Below are positions 23,252-31,940 of a stretch of 33,808 nt of DNA, piece by piece; position 1 is the stretch's first letter; every line of letters starts with the position of its first letter. Position numbers and translations under genes: made by a program. The notes under the pieces are model-generated. The model searched no databases. It was not told the origin of the DNA and was given only the letters and a program-made list of their open reading frames with translations. Source of the DNA: Desulfuromonadaceae bacterium (GTDB taxonomy: Bacteria; Desulfobacterota; Desulfuromonadia; Geobacterales; Pseudopelobacteraceae); NCBI GenBank assembly GCA_028683435.1, contig JAQUIG010000029.1, positions 1-33,808 of the forward strand. The letters run 5' to 3'.

Positions 23252-24718
23252 TTACTGCTTCCCGGTTGCAACCGTTGATCCGGCAGAGTGCACCGCTAAA
23301 TCCGTGACACCCTCCGGAATATCGGCAAGCACCACGACAAAAGGGATCGCACGGCCGGGAGCAACCCCCATGTTAGCAAGCGAATCGCCAAACTGGTTGG
23401 CCATTGCCGCCTCGATCTTGTCGAGCGACAGGCTCTTCAGCTGTTCCTCCGTCAGCGGGTTCCCTCCATACGCGCTCTTGGTGGCGAGAATTTGCCCTGC
23501 GGCGCCAAATAGCGTTACCTTGACCTGCAGTGCGGCACGCGGCTCTGAATACTCATTGACAGCCTCACCTGAAATCACGAGCAATTCACCCGCGTTGGCA
23601 TTCTCAACGTAGACAGCTTTCACTGTTTTTACGCCAATTTCACCGTTCTCGGGAACAACGACCTCCTTGGGAGCAGAAAGCGAGGAATAGCCGACATAGC
23701 CGAGAACCGAGATTACCAGCAGTGCGACGACCCCAATCAAAACGCCGAAAAGCGGGCTCTGCTTGCCCCGTGAGGAGATCGGGAGCGGCGGCAGATCCTG
23801 CCGGTCTTCACCCGGAACCGACTGCGTTACATCACTATCCTCCGGCTTGACCTGAGCCTCAGCCAGGGGGGCAAAGAGGATCTCCTGGGACGGTTTCAGA
23901 TCTTCAGGATTTACCTGCTGAACCGCCACCGACGTCAGTTCGTCGCCAAAATCAATTTCACCCAGATTGAACTGCGCATCAAGCTGAGGATCATGAGAAA
24001 ATAACGCCCTCCCCTTACCACTTGAATCCTGGCCGCTCATATCCATTGATTCGGCAAAATCGCCACCTTCAAAATCAAAGGAGATGGCTTCGCCGGGAGC
24101 TTCGGGAGCCGGCTGAACAACCGTTCCGAACATACCGTCATCAGAAAAGTCAAGCCCCTGCGGAGCCTCTTTCTGAGCTGCAGGTTCAACCGGCATGCCG
24201 GTAAAGTCATCTGCCGGTACTGCAGAGAGCCTGCCCGGTTCTGGTTCAAGGTCATCCCCACCGAAATCGAAGCTTGAAAAATCAACCTCATCATAATCCT
24301 TGGCGGCAGGTTCAAGCGCGGCGGCGGATACCTTCCCGCCGTCGGTATTCTGCGGCCCCTCTGATTCAAACGCTATGGCGGATGCATCGAAATACGATGC
24401 ATCGAACGGGCTGGAATCAGCCACTTCGCTGCGGGGAGGAGTGACGGCGAAAGGTTCGGAGCCAACCTGAGCGGCCGAAACCGTTTCCGCCGCAACGTGC
24501 ACCCCTTCGGATTGGGCAGCGACAACATCACCCGGTGCGGAGGGTGAAGAAAACCCGCTCAACGCCCCCTCCGGCTCAAAAGTTCCGGCTTCCGCCCCTT
24601 CCCTCTGCACCCTGAAAACATGTTTACACTTGGTGCAGCGAACTTTTACACCCTTATCAGAAACCCTGGAATCGTCAAGTCGAAATCTGGTCCGACATTT
24701 TTCGCATTGGATTATCAT
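23252..24718 (-). CDS. Zinc-ribbon (MJ0042) and DUF3426 membrane protein
   Basis: A 488-residue protein. It starts with a MJ0042-type zinc ribbon (C5, C8, C28, C31 in CEKC and CTKC). A long acidic low-complexity region (about 40-330) contains repeated aromatic-acidic motifs (DFSSFDFGGDDLEPE, ISFDFEGGDF, IDFGDELTS). One transmembrane helix follows near residues 345-365, then a C-terminal DUF3426 beta domain (VKAVYVENANAGELLVISGEAVNEY). Such proteins are frequent in Geobacter and Myxococcus and have unknown function; the topology puts the zinc ribbon in the cytoplasm and DUF3426 outside the membrane. GAGGAG precedes the ATG. Confidence 0.88.
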   Translation of the reverse strand: MIIQCEKCRTRFRLDDSRVSDKGVKVRCTKCKHVFRVQREGAEAGTFEPEGALSGFSSPSAPGDVVAAQSEGVHVAAETVSAAQVGSEPFAVTPPRSEVADSSPFDASYFDASAIAFESEGPQNTDGGKVSAAALEPAAKDYDEVDFSSFDFGGDDLEPEPGRLSAVPADDFTGMPVEPAAQKEAPQGLDFSDDGMFGTVVQPAPEAPGEAISFDFEGGDFAESMDMSGQDSSGKGRALFSHDPQLDAQFNLGEIDFGDELTSVAVQQVNPEDLKPSQEILFAPLAEAQVKPEDSDVTQSVPGEDRQDLPPLPISSRGKQSPLFGVLIGVVALLVISVLGYVGYSSLSAPKEVVVPENGEIGVKTVKAVYVENANAGELLVISGEAVNEYSEPRAALQVKVTLFGAAGQILATKSAYGGNPLTEEQLKSLSLDKIEAAMANQFGDSLANMGVAPGRAIPFVVVLADIPEGVTDLAVHSAGSTVATGKQ

Positions 24719-24835
24719 CTGCGACTCCTCAGTGGTGACAGTTTATGGCGGTAATCCACGGAACTATCTGAAACAGCGCTATTCCTATAACAGAAAGGGT
24801 GGGGGGTGTCAAATCATTACGCCGTGAAATTCCGA

Positions 24836-25699
24836 CTATTTAGTCAGGTTTTGAGCGCATATTCCAATAATCGGGCAGAGCGTGCAGCGACTCTGGTCCT
24901 TGCCGTCACAGCCGTCACTGATGCCGAGATGAGCCAGAGAAAAATCGTATTTGACCGGGTCGGCCGGGTCGAGGAGTCGCAGGGCGGCCGTGATTTCCTG
25001 GGCCATGCGCCAGTCGGCTCCTTTTCTGCGGGTCAGACCGAGATAGCGGCTGATGCGGCTGATGTGCGTATCAACCGGAATAATCAGCTGCCCCGGAGAG
25101 ACACCATCCCACACGCCGAGATCGATACCGTCCGCAGGGCGGACCAGCCAGCGCAGCATCATGCAGAGGCGTTTGCAGGCGCTGCCGGAAGCCGGGGCGG
25201 GGAAGAGGAAGCGGAAGTAGGAGCCGGCCGGGATACCGCCTCCACCGAAGACGGCTGAATAGTCCAGAGCCAGCACCGCCGCCGAATAGCGGTTCAAGGA
25301 GCCGCTCACGTCATCGTCTCCGGCATTGTGCCCCCGCAGAAAAAACGACCGGACGCTCCCCTCCTGCTCCACCACCTGCCTCATCCCCCATAACAGCGCG
25401 CAGAGGTCGCGACCGTCATTGAAACGATGTTTGAAGCCGGAGAAGAGCTGCAGGCCGTCGTGCGGGTCGAACTGCTCTACATATCTCCTCGGCGACCGCC
25501 CCATTTCGGCGAAGATCGCTTCGAGCGTACGGAGAATGATGACGATTGAGCCGTAGGCAAACGATGATGCGACGACTGCAGCAATCTCCTGATCTGCCGG
25601 GTCGGTGTAGCGATGGCAAAATGACAGCGGGTCATTGCCCAGATGCTGAGCGGATCTGGCGGTGTAGAGAGCTTCCAGTGTTGCGCAGAGGTCAGACAT
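24836..25699 (-). CDS. TIGR02757 family protein (DUF2400)
   Basis: A 287-residue member of the TIGR02757/DUF2400 family, distantly related to helix-hairpin-helix DNA glycosylases. A conserved start (LCATLEALYTARSAQHLGNDPLSFCHRY), VPVDTHISRISRYLGLT-like stretch (IIPVDTHISRISRYLGL) and a C-terminal cysteine set C-x7-C-x2-C-x5-C (CDGKDQSRCTLCPIIGIC) are visible. The cysteine pattern resembles the 4Fe-4S loop of endonuclease III (C-x6-C-x2-C-x5-C). The function is unknown; DNA repair or nucleic-acid binding is plausible. ATG at 25699 overlaps the galT stop by eight bases and has AGAGGCGG upstream. Confidence 0.85.
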   Translation of the reverse strand: MSDLCATLEALYTARSAQHLGNDPLSFCHRYTDPADQEIAAVVASSFAYGSIVIILRTLEAIFAEMGRSPRRYVEQFDPHDGLQLFSGFKHRFNDGRDLCALLWGMRQVVEQEGSVRSFFLRGHNAGDDDVSGSLNRYSAAVLALDYSAVFGGGGIPAGSYFRFLFPAPASGSACKRLCMMLRWLVRPADGIDLGVWDGVSPGQLIIPVDTHISRISRYLGLTRRKGADWRMAQEITAALRLLDPADPVKYDFSLAHLGISDGCDGKDQSRCTLCPIIGICAQNLTK

Positions 25700-26717
25700 C
25701 CGCCTCTCGCAAAAAACTGGCGGCATCCTCTGGTGACGTCGGATTGATATAAAAACCGGTTCCCCACTCGAAACCTGCTACCTGCGTCAATCGCGGTACC
25801 AGCTCGATGTGCCAGTGATAATCGTACTCAAGCGAGCTCCAGTGGTCCGGTTTGCCGGGACGGCGATGCATGGGGGGGGCGGTATGCAGAATGAAATTGT
25901 AGGGAGCATCACGCAGCACCGTCTTGACCCGCAGCAGCATATCCTTCATCGCCACCGCCAGTTCGGCCAGCTGGGCATCGTTCATCAGCGCGAAGTCATG
26001 GCTGTGATGCTTTGGATAGAGCCTCAGTTCAAACGGCGAACAGGAGGCGTAAGGGGTCAGCGTAACGAAGCTGGCAAATTCCTTTACCACGCGCATCCCT
26101 TCACGCAGCTCGAATTCAATCAGATCGCAGAAGATACAGCGTTCCTTGTCACTGAAATAAGTGCGCGCCACTTTCAGCAGGGTACTTGCGACCGGCGGCA
26201 TCAGCGGCACTGCAATAAGCTGGCTGTGGGAATGGTGGAGAGACGCACCGGCGCGGGTACCGTGATTTTTGAACAGCACCATGCAGCGGAAGCGAAAATC
26301 CTTGCGCAGATCAAGATGGCGGTGACGATACGCAGTCAGGACATCGGTTATCTCAGAGGGAGTCAAATCGGCAAGTGTCCGGTCATGGTCAGGAGTTTCA
26401 ATGATTACCTCATGCGCACCGATGCCGTTCATCACATCATACATGCCATAACCGCGGTTGTTGAGCTCTCCCTCTACCCGCAGGGCGGGGTATTTGTTGG
26501 GGATCACCCGCACCCGCCAGTTGGGGGCATTGGGGGGACCGCCCGGGCGGATGGCAAAGATTTCCGGCGGGGTTTTATCCTCGTTGCCATAACAGAATGG
26601 ACAGGAGACCATCCCGCTCTGCTCCGGCTCCACCTGGAAATCACGCGGACGGCGACCACGCTCGATGGCGATAATTACCCAGTGCAGTTTTAAAGGATCC
26701 CAGCGCAGCTCTGACAT
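25692..26717 (-). CDS. galT: Galactose-1-phosphate uridylyltransferase family (possibly ADP-glucose phosphorylase-like)
   Basis: A 341-residue GalT-family nucleotidyltransferase of the HIT superfamily. The zinc site begins CPFCYGNEDKTPPE (about residue 39). The active site is GASLHHSHSQLIAVP. GalT proper usually has HPH at this place; HSHSQ is the form seen, to my memory, in the plant ADP-glucose phosphorylase. The C-terminal YHWHIELVPRL is typical. It lies between the GH57 gene (84 bases upstream) and the TIGR02757 gene (overlapping). Neighbours in sugar-polymer metabolism fit an NDP-hexose role, but no galK or galE is present. Name galT is the family name, the true substrate is open. Confidence 0.85.
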   Translation of the reverse strand: MSELRWDPLKLHWVIIAIERGRRPRDFQVEPEQSGMVSCPFCYGNEDKTPPEIFAIRPGGPPNAPNWRVRVIPNKYPALRVEGELNNRGYGMYDVMNGIGAHEVIIETPDHDRTLADLTPSEITDVLTAYRHRHLDLRKDFRFRCMVLFKNHGTRAGASLHHSHSQLIAVPLMPPVASTLLKVARTYFSDKERCIFCDLIEFELREGMRVVKEFASFVTLTPYASCSPFELRLYPKHHSHDFALMNDAQLAELAVAMKDMLLRVKTVLRDAPYNFILHTAPPMHRRPGKPDHWSSLEYDYHWHIELVPRLTQVAGFEWGTGFYINPTSPEDAASFLREADV

Positions 26718-26739
26718 TTACATACTCCTCGACAAATAT

Positions 26740-26789
26740 CCCCCCTTTTTGAAGGGGGGAAGAAAATCTCCTCCCCTGATAAGGGGAGG
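26740..26789. repeat. Tandem C/G-rich hairpins between the GH57 gene and galT
   Basis: Two hairpins in a row: CCCCCCTT (26740-26747) with AAGGGGGG (26752-26759), and CCTCCCCT (26770-26777) with AGGGGAGG (26782-26789). The first matches the hairpin at 31536-31556. Such CCCCCTTT...AAAGGGGG sequences occur as dispersed repeats in many genomes. They sit just downstream of the GH57 stop. Confidence 0.65.
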
Positions 26790-26800
26790 CGGGGAAGGGG

Positions 26801-28990
26801 TTATATCAGCCAGTTGTCCAGCTCGATGCCGGCCCCGGCATAATTCAGCATCAACGGCGCATCGGTGGGCCAGCGGCCGGCCTCCTCATTATCGCGCACC
26901 AGCGTCACCGAGACGAAAAGCTTGCTGCCGGATTCCAGCTTGATGCCGCTCAGCGGCACGCTGATCTCACATGTTTTGGCGATTTTCCAGCGACATCTGC
27001 TGCCGGTCGGCATCCAGACGCCGTTATCCTTCACCAGCAGCAGCCCTTCACTCTGTTTCATCCGCAACGGCAACCGATATTCACGATCGCATATCAGGTG
27101 CAGATAAAGCACATCGTCATCCCTCAACAGGAGATTAAGATCCTTGATGGCATCAATCCTGATAAAGAAAGAGGTGCTGTTATAGCCGTAGTAGAAACTC
27201 TGCAGCATACGATCGGATGAATGCATCGCCGAACCCTGGCGGGTCAGATCATACAGACCCGCTGCCAGCCATTCAAAATAATCACTGATTCTGCCGTCGA
27301 TCTCCGGATCGATAAAGGCGGCCGGCTCCCGGATCAATCCGGCGGGATTCTTTTTCTTGATCGGCTCCAACAACCCGCGAGGGCAATCCTGCCCCAATAA
27401 CCGGTATATATTCATCAGATGCTGGCGGAAGAGCCGGTCAAAATGGTCACTGTGCGGTGAAAAGTGGTCATCTCCGTACCACCAGAACCAGTCGCTCCCT
27501 TCGGCGGCATACAGCGAACGGCAGATGGCTTCCGCTATGGCATCCGGGGAAGGCTCCCCGGCACGAAGGGCCGCAGCAACGAGCGGATTGGCGGAAACGG
27601 CGGCTTCACGGGCCTCGGCAATCAGATCCCAGGCAAGATTTTCTTCAGGGTGGCCTATCCAGATACCGTAGTTGCCGCTGATCCACGACCCGGGAAATAT
27701 CGTATGCAGCCGCCCGTCGAAGCGGCTCTCTTTCAATACCGCGCTGCAGGTTGTGAGACGAAGTGCCGCTGACTCGGCGATGCCCCGGTACATCTGCTGC
27801 AGAAAAGCATACGCGTTGTTCGGGTAATACTCCCAGGCATTTTCACCATCCAGAATGATCGGTACGACACGTCCATCCCCCCCCAGACGTGACTTGATAC
27901 CATTCAGGCGGCCGACCAGATCGGCTGCGGCACGCCCCCCATCCCACTGCGAGTAGGTAAAACCGATCAGATCGGAGAGCTGGTGATCGCGAAAGAACAG
28001 ACCGACGTCACCATGACTGCTGGAGTAGCGCCAGGGTCGATACAGCCGTTCTTTACCCTGGCCGAGGCCGCCTCCCATGCTTTTTTCCAGAATCTCCTCA
28101 TCGGTGGCAATCCAGCTGATGCCGCTCTCGGCGATGATCGTCAACGTCTCGTTGCTGACTGAACCCTCCGAAGGCCACATGCCGGCCGGAGTAAAACCGA
28201 ATATTTCGCGGAAATAATTGATCCCGCGGCGGATCTGGGCATGGGCATCCTCGGGGTGGCGAAAGCCGGCCGCTGGGAGTGCGACGCGCGGCATCGCGAT
28301 CTGGGCGGAACGGATATCGCAAAGCAGCGGCAGTATCGGATGATAATAGGGGGTCACCGACAGCTCAATCCGCCCTTCCTCATGAAGGCGGCGGTACAGC
28401 GGGATTATCGCCTGCAACAGTTCCAGCTGCGTGGCAAAGAGAAGCTCCTTATCGGCTACGGTAAAGTTTTCACCCTTGGCGATCAACTCTGCGAATGCGG
28501 GATAGCGGCGGCGGGCCGCCTCACCGGTCCAGGCCAGAAAGAACCATACCTGCAGATCGAGCAGATCCTGGTCTCTGAAATGCTTGACCAGTTCGCGGGC
28601 GCTCCCCGGCTTCCCTTCGCCGGCCATATAGAGCAGTTCCAGATAGCGCCGGGAAGGCTCGATCATGTTTTGACGGTTGGCCGAGAAAAAGTTCTCCAGC
28701 AGGAAAATACGGTCGTCCATGCTCAGCTCGGACGGATCAGCTTTTCCCTTTATGAGAAACTGGTCAACCGCCTCCCCGGAAGCGTACTCCAGCAGCTGTT
28801 CGATCAGCGACGGCACCAGGTTGAAGACCGCCGTGGCGCCGGGCGTATCCTCGACGATTGCCGGCATGTCAAAATAGTCCTTGATGCCGTGCAGATAGGT
28901 CCAGGGGAGGGCGTATTCATTTTTGAGCGGATCTTTGTAGTATGGCTGGTGCATGTGCCATACGATCACCACGTCGAGCGGATGGGGCAT
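26801..28990 (-). CDS. Glycoside hydrolase family 57 protein
   Basis: A 729-residue GH57 enzyme of alpha-amylase/branching or debranching type. Family motifs: WHMHQPYY (residues 11-18), SVTPYYHPILPLL near 211-223, GMWPSEGSVS with probable nucleophile E275, and IILDGENAWEYY with probable acid/base D381. The stretch near WFWWYGDDHFSP and a beta-rich C-terminal region are seen in longer members. No signal peptide, so cytoplasmic. Whether it hydrolyses or rearranges alpha-glucan is not decided by the sequence. It begins seven bases beyond the nucleotidyltransferase-PGM gene, consistent with one operon for storage polysaccharide. Confidence 0.9.
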   Translation of the reverse strand: MPHPLDVVIVWHMHQPYYKDPLKNEYALPWTYLHGIKDYFDMPAIVEDTPGATAVFNLVPSLIEQLLEYASGEAVDQFLIKGKADPSELSMDDRIFLLENFFSANRQNMIEPSRRYLELLYMAGEGKPGSARELVKHFRDQDLLDLQVWFFLAWTGEAARRRYPAFAELIAKGENFTVADKELLFATQLELLQAIIPLYRRLHEEGRIELSVTPYYHPILPLLCDIRSAQIAMPRVALPAAGFRHPEDAHAQIRRGINYFREIFGFTPAGMWPSEGSVSNETLTIIAESGISWIATDEEILEKSMGGGLGQGKERLYRPWRYSSSHGDVGLFFRDHQLSDLIGFTYSQWDGGRAAADLVGRLNGIKSRLGGDGRVVPIILDGENAWEYYPNNAYAFLQQMYRGIAESAALRLTTCSAVLKESRFDGRLHTIFPGSWISGNYGIWIGHPEENLAWDLIAEAREAAVSANPLVAAALRAGEPSPDAIAEAICRSLYAAEGSDWFWWYGDDHFSPHSDHFDRLFRQHLMNIYRLLGQDCPRGLLEPIKKKNPAGLIREPAAFIDPEIDGRISDYFEWLAAGLYDLTRQGSAMHSSDRMLQSFYYGYNSTSFFIRIDAIKDLNLLLRDDDVLYLHLICDREYRLPLRMKQSEGLLLVKDNGVWMPTGSRCRWKIAKTCEISVPLSGIKLESGSKLFVSVTLVRDNEEAGRWPTDAPLMLNYAGAGIELDNWLI

Positions 28991-28996
28991 ACGCGG

Positions 28997-31501
28997 TTAC
29001 ACCATCTCCTTCTTCCAGACCGCAATCTTCTTCTCGTACTCACCGAGGAGCCTCTGGGCCGACTTCTGATCCTTCGCCTCGGCCACGATATGTGTCACCG
29101 GACGGTACTGGTCAGGGAGTACCAGCACCCACTCCGCGCCGAAATGTACCTTGATGCCGTCAATGAACGTCGCCTCCTTCTCCAGACTGTCCTCGCTCAT
29201 CTTGCGCATGATGCCCCCCTTCATCTCCCACGGACAGGGGGTACTGGTTTGAAGAAAGGAGCTGCGGGGGATGTCCGAAAGCGCCTGTGACAACGTCACT
29301 CCGGACGCTGCACTCAGCTCCATCAGCCTCGCAATAACAAACATGCCGTCAAAGGACGACTGGAAACGGGGGAAGGCGAAGCGGCCATCCGTCGTACCGG
29401 TCAGGACTATTTCCGAAGAGGAGGAAATCTCCTGCATGGCACGGTCCGAGCTCTTGGTGCGGATTACCTGGCACCCCTTCTCCTCCACCATCTGCTCGAT
29501 TGTGGAGGGAGCCTGCACCGGCACGGCAATTGCGCCCTTCTGCCCAACCTTCATCAGCAGCGACACGGTCAGCGCGAGGAGATCGATGCCGGTGCAGACA
29601 CGCCCGGTATCATCGACCATAGTGACCGCTTCAGCAGAAGGGTCAAGCCAGAATCCGGCATGCGCCCCGAGCGACGAGACAATTGTCGAAAGCTGGCTCA
29701 ACGCCTTTTCCTTTTCCTTGATCTGGACCCCGCGCCCTTCATCCACGTAGGCATTGAGTGCGATCACCGAGAAACCGAGCACATTCAGAAGTTGCGGCAG
29801 TATCTGGCTGGCCGGAGAAAAGTTGAAGTCCACAACGGTCGTGAAAGCCGCTTTTTTGAGCAGTTCACGATCAAGCGCCCGCAAAAATCCTTCGCGATAA
29901 AAATCTCCGACATTGTTGATTTCTGTGATGACCCCCGGCTCGGTATGGTGGGCACGCCGAAAGTTTTCCTTGAAAAAGATACGCTCCACGCTCTTCCCCA
30001 TATTGCTGGAAAAATCGAGGCCGTCGCCGTCGAGGAAAACGATCTCCAGCGAAGCCGGGTCATCCTGCGCCTGGCGGAAATGCACCCCGCCAACCTCACC
30101 GAAGGTCTTCAGTTTATAGCGGACAAGCGGCAGTGATGTCATCTTCATGTCGCGCACATTGACGCCGGCCGAGAGGAGCCCCCCCACGAAACAGCGCTTG
30201 AGCATGCGGGATGATGGATTGGAATCACGACCGGCCAGCACGAAACTCCCTTTGGGGAGCGAGGTACCGTAGGCGCAGCCAAGCTTGGCGCAAAATTCCG
30301 GGGTCAGCTCCATATTGGAAAGCCCCTTGATGATCGCCCCCTCAAAAAGCGCCTTTTTCCATTTTTCCCCCCAGATCATATTGGAGGTGACGGTGGCACC
30401 GGCCTCTATGATCTTCTTCGGCCAGATTTTGACATCGGCCTTGATGAGCGCATCGTCGCCAACCGATGTATCGTCGGCGACAATGACCCCCTCCTCAAGG
30501 ATTGCACCCTGGCCGATACGAACGTTGGAACAGAGGACACTGTCGGCAATCCGGGCCCCTTTCTTGACATAGGAGTTGTCCCAGATAATGCAGCGGTTGA
30601 GCTTGACCCCCGATTCAATCGTACAGTTACGACCGATCACCGAATCCTTGATCCGCACGTCCCCCAGGATCTGGCTGTTGTCGCCGATGACAACCGTACC
30701 CTCGAGGCCGGCGGCATGTTCCAGCTTGACATCGGCGCCGATCCGGAGATCCTTGCCGACAAAATCCTGCTTCGGCTCGTCGATCTTCAGGTTTACCTTT
30801 CCCCTGAAAATATCGTGGTACGCTTCGCGATAGGAATCGGTGTTGCCTATATCGCGCCAATACCCCCTGGCGGTCACGCCAAAGAGTGCATCCTTCTTTT
30901 TTAGCATGAGGGGGAACAGATCCTGAGAAAAATCGAAGTTTTCCCCCTCAGGGATATATTTCAGCACCTCCGGTTCCAGCACATAGATGCCGGTATTGAT
31001 TGTGTCCGAGATCACCTCGCCCCACCCCGGCTTTTCCAGAAACTGGGTAATGCGCTTCTCCTTGTCGGTGATGACGACGCCGAACTGGAGCGGGTCCTTG
31101 ACAGAGGTCAGCGTAATCGTCGCTTTGGCTTTATGGTCGACATGAAAATCGATGATCTTCTTGAGGTTGAAATCGGTCAGGAGATCGCCGCTGATGACGA
31201 GGAAGCGCTCATCCAGAAACTTTTCCGCCGCCTTGACCGCCCCGGCGGTTCCCATATCGGAAATCGGAGTGACATAGGTGATCTTGACGCCGAAATCCGA
31301 GCCGTCGCGGAAGAAGTTTTTGATATAGAACGGCTGATGATAGAGCAGCATGACGAGTTCGGTGATATCGTGCTTCTTCAGCAGCTCCACGATATGGAGC
31401 ATGATCGGACGGTTGAAGAGCGGTATCATCGGCTTCGGCATGCCGCTGGTAAGAGGCTGGATACGGGTGCCGAAGCCACCCGCCATAATAACTGCTTTCA
31501 T
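28997..31501 (-). CDS. Sugar nucleotidyltransferase fused to a degenerate phosphomannomutase domain
   Basis: An 834-residue fusion. Residues 1-235 are a nucleotidyltransferase (MKAVIMAGGFGTRIQPLTS, MPKPMIPLFNRP, ISGDLLTDF, FLEKPGW). About 250-380 are left-handed beta-helix hexapeptide repeats. About 415-834 have a phosphoglucomutase/phosphomannomutase fold (FVLAGRDSNPSSRM). The four usual catalytic motifs are missing: TASHNP is replaced by RQAQDDP (476-482), DGDADR by DPSAEA (620-625), GGExSGH by GTTDGRF (702-708), and RxSGTEP has changed to LPDQYRP. Thus the first part is probably active as GDP-mannose-, UDP- or ADP-sugar pyrophosphorylase and the last is a regulatory or structural pseudoenzyme. 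AAGGGG precedes the ATG at 31501. Confidence 0.88.
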   Translation of the reverse strand: MKAVIMAGGFGTRIQPLTSGMPKPMIPLFNRPIMLHIVELLKKHDITELVMLLYHQPFYIKNFFRDGSDFGVKITYVTPISDMGTAGAVKAAEKFLDERFLVISGDLLTDFNLKKIIDFHVDHKAKATITLTSVKDPLQFGVVITDKEKRITQFLEKPGWGEVISDTINTGIYVLEPEVLKYIPEGENFDFSQDLFPLMLKKKDALFGVTARGYWRDIGNTDSYREAYHDIFRGKVNLKIDEPKQDFVGKDLRIGADVKLEHAAGLEGTVVIGDNSQILGDVRIKDSVIGRNCTIESGVKLNRCIIWDNSYVKKGARIADSVLCSNVRIGQGAILEEGVIVADDTSVGDDALIKADVKIWPKKIIEAGATVTSNMIWGEKWKKALFEGAIIKGLSNMELTPEFCAKLGCAYGTSLPKGSFVLAGRDSNPSSRMLKRCFVGGLLSAGVNVRDMKMTSLPLVRYKLKTFGEVGGVHFRQAQDDPASLEIVFLDGDGLDFSSNMGKSVERIFFKENFRRAHHTEPGVITEINNVGDFYREGFLRALDRELLKKAAFTTVVDFNFSPASQILPQLLNVLGFSVIALNAYVDEGRGVQIKEKEKALSQLSTIVSSLGAHAGFWLDPSAEAVTMVDDTGRVCTGIDLLALTVSLLMKVGQKGAIAVPVQAPSTIEQMVEEKGCQVIRTKSSDRAMQEISSSSEIVLTGTTDGRFAFPRFQSSFDGMFVIARLMELSAASGVTLSQALSDIPRSSFLQTSTPCPWEMKGGIMRKMSEDSLEKEATFIDGIKVHFGAEWVLVLPDQYRPVTHIVAEAKDQKSAQRLLGEYEKKIAVWKKEMV

Positions 31502-31535
31502 AGGAACCCCTTCGGTCGTAAAAGTAAATATCAAG

Positions 31536-31556
31536 TCCCCCTTTCGTAAAGGGGGA
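31536..31556. repeat. C/G-rich hairpin before the nucleotidyltransferase gene
   Basis: TCCCCCTTT (31536-31544) pairs with AAAGGGGGA (31548-31556), loop CGT. It lies between the response regulator stop and the nucleotidyltransferase start and resembles the hairpin at 26740-26759. Confidence 0.6.
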
Positions 31557-31559
31557 AAA

Positions 31560-31940
31560 TTACACTTCCGCTTTCGCCTTCAACGCCTTCTTGGCCAGCA
31601 GCCGGGCAATTTCCTGTTTCAGCTCGGTCAGATCGCCAGACTTGACGATATAGCCGTCTGCCAGCCAGGCCGAAAAATCGTCCTTGTAATAGGAGAATGC
31701 CGAGCAGAGGATCACCGGCATATCGTGGCGTTCCTTCACCAGTTTCTGCAGCAGGTCAATACCGCTTTCGTTCTTCAGCTTGATGTCAAGCACGGCCAGA
31801 TCAAACGTGGTCCCCTGCATTTTTTCAGCCGCCTCGGCGCTGCTGGCCGCCGTTACCACTTCGTACCCCTCGTCCTTCAACTCTTCGGCGTACAGTAACC
31901 GGATGTTGGCCTCGTCATCTACGACTAACACTCTGCTCAT
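31560..31940 (-). CDS. Response regulator, receiver domain only
   Basis: A 126-residue stand-alone receiver domain. Acidic pocket D8, D9; phospho-acceptor D52 (FDLAVLDIKLKNES); S80 (MPVILCSAFS) in place of the usual Thr/Ser switch; K100 (GYIVKSGD). There is no output domain, so it probably acts by binding a partner protein or passes phosphate on. It overlaps the upstream histidine kinase gene by four bases (ATGA), the strongest sign of a cognate pair. The sugar genes follow after 58 bases. Confidence 0.93.
   Translation of the reverse strand: MSRVLVVDDEANIRLLYAEELKDEGYEVVTAASSAEAAEKMQGTTFDLAVLDIKLKNESGIDLLQKLVKERHDMPVILCSAFSYYKDDFSAWLADGYIVKSGDLTELKQEIARLLAKKALKAKAEV

Noticed and set aside
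25809-26693. Plus-strand open frame of 294 codons opposite galT
   Set aside because: Antisense to a conserved enzyme, no domain and no ribosome binding site.
28241-29290. Plus-strand open frame of 349 codons across GH57 and nucleotidyltransferase genes
   Set aside because: It spans the junction of two clear minus-strand genes, encodes nothing recognisable, and reflects codon bias of the opposite strand.
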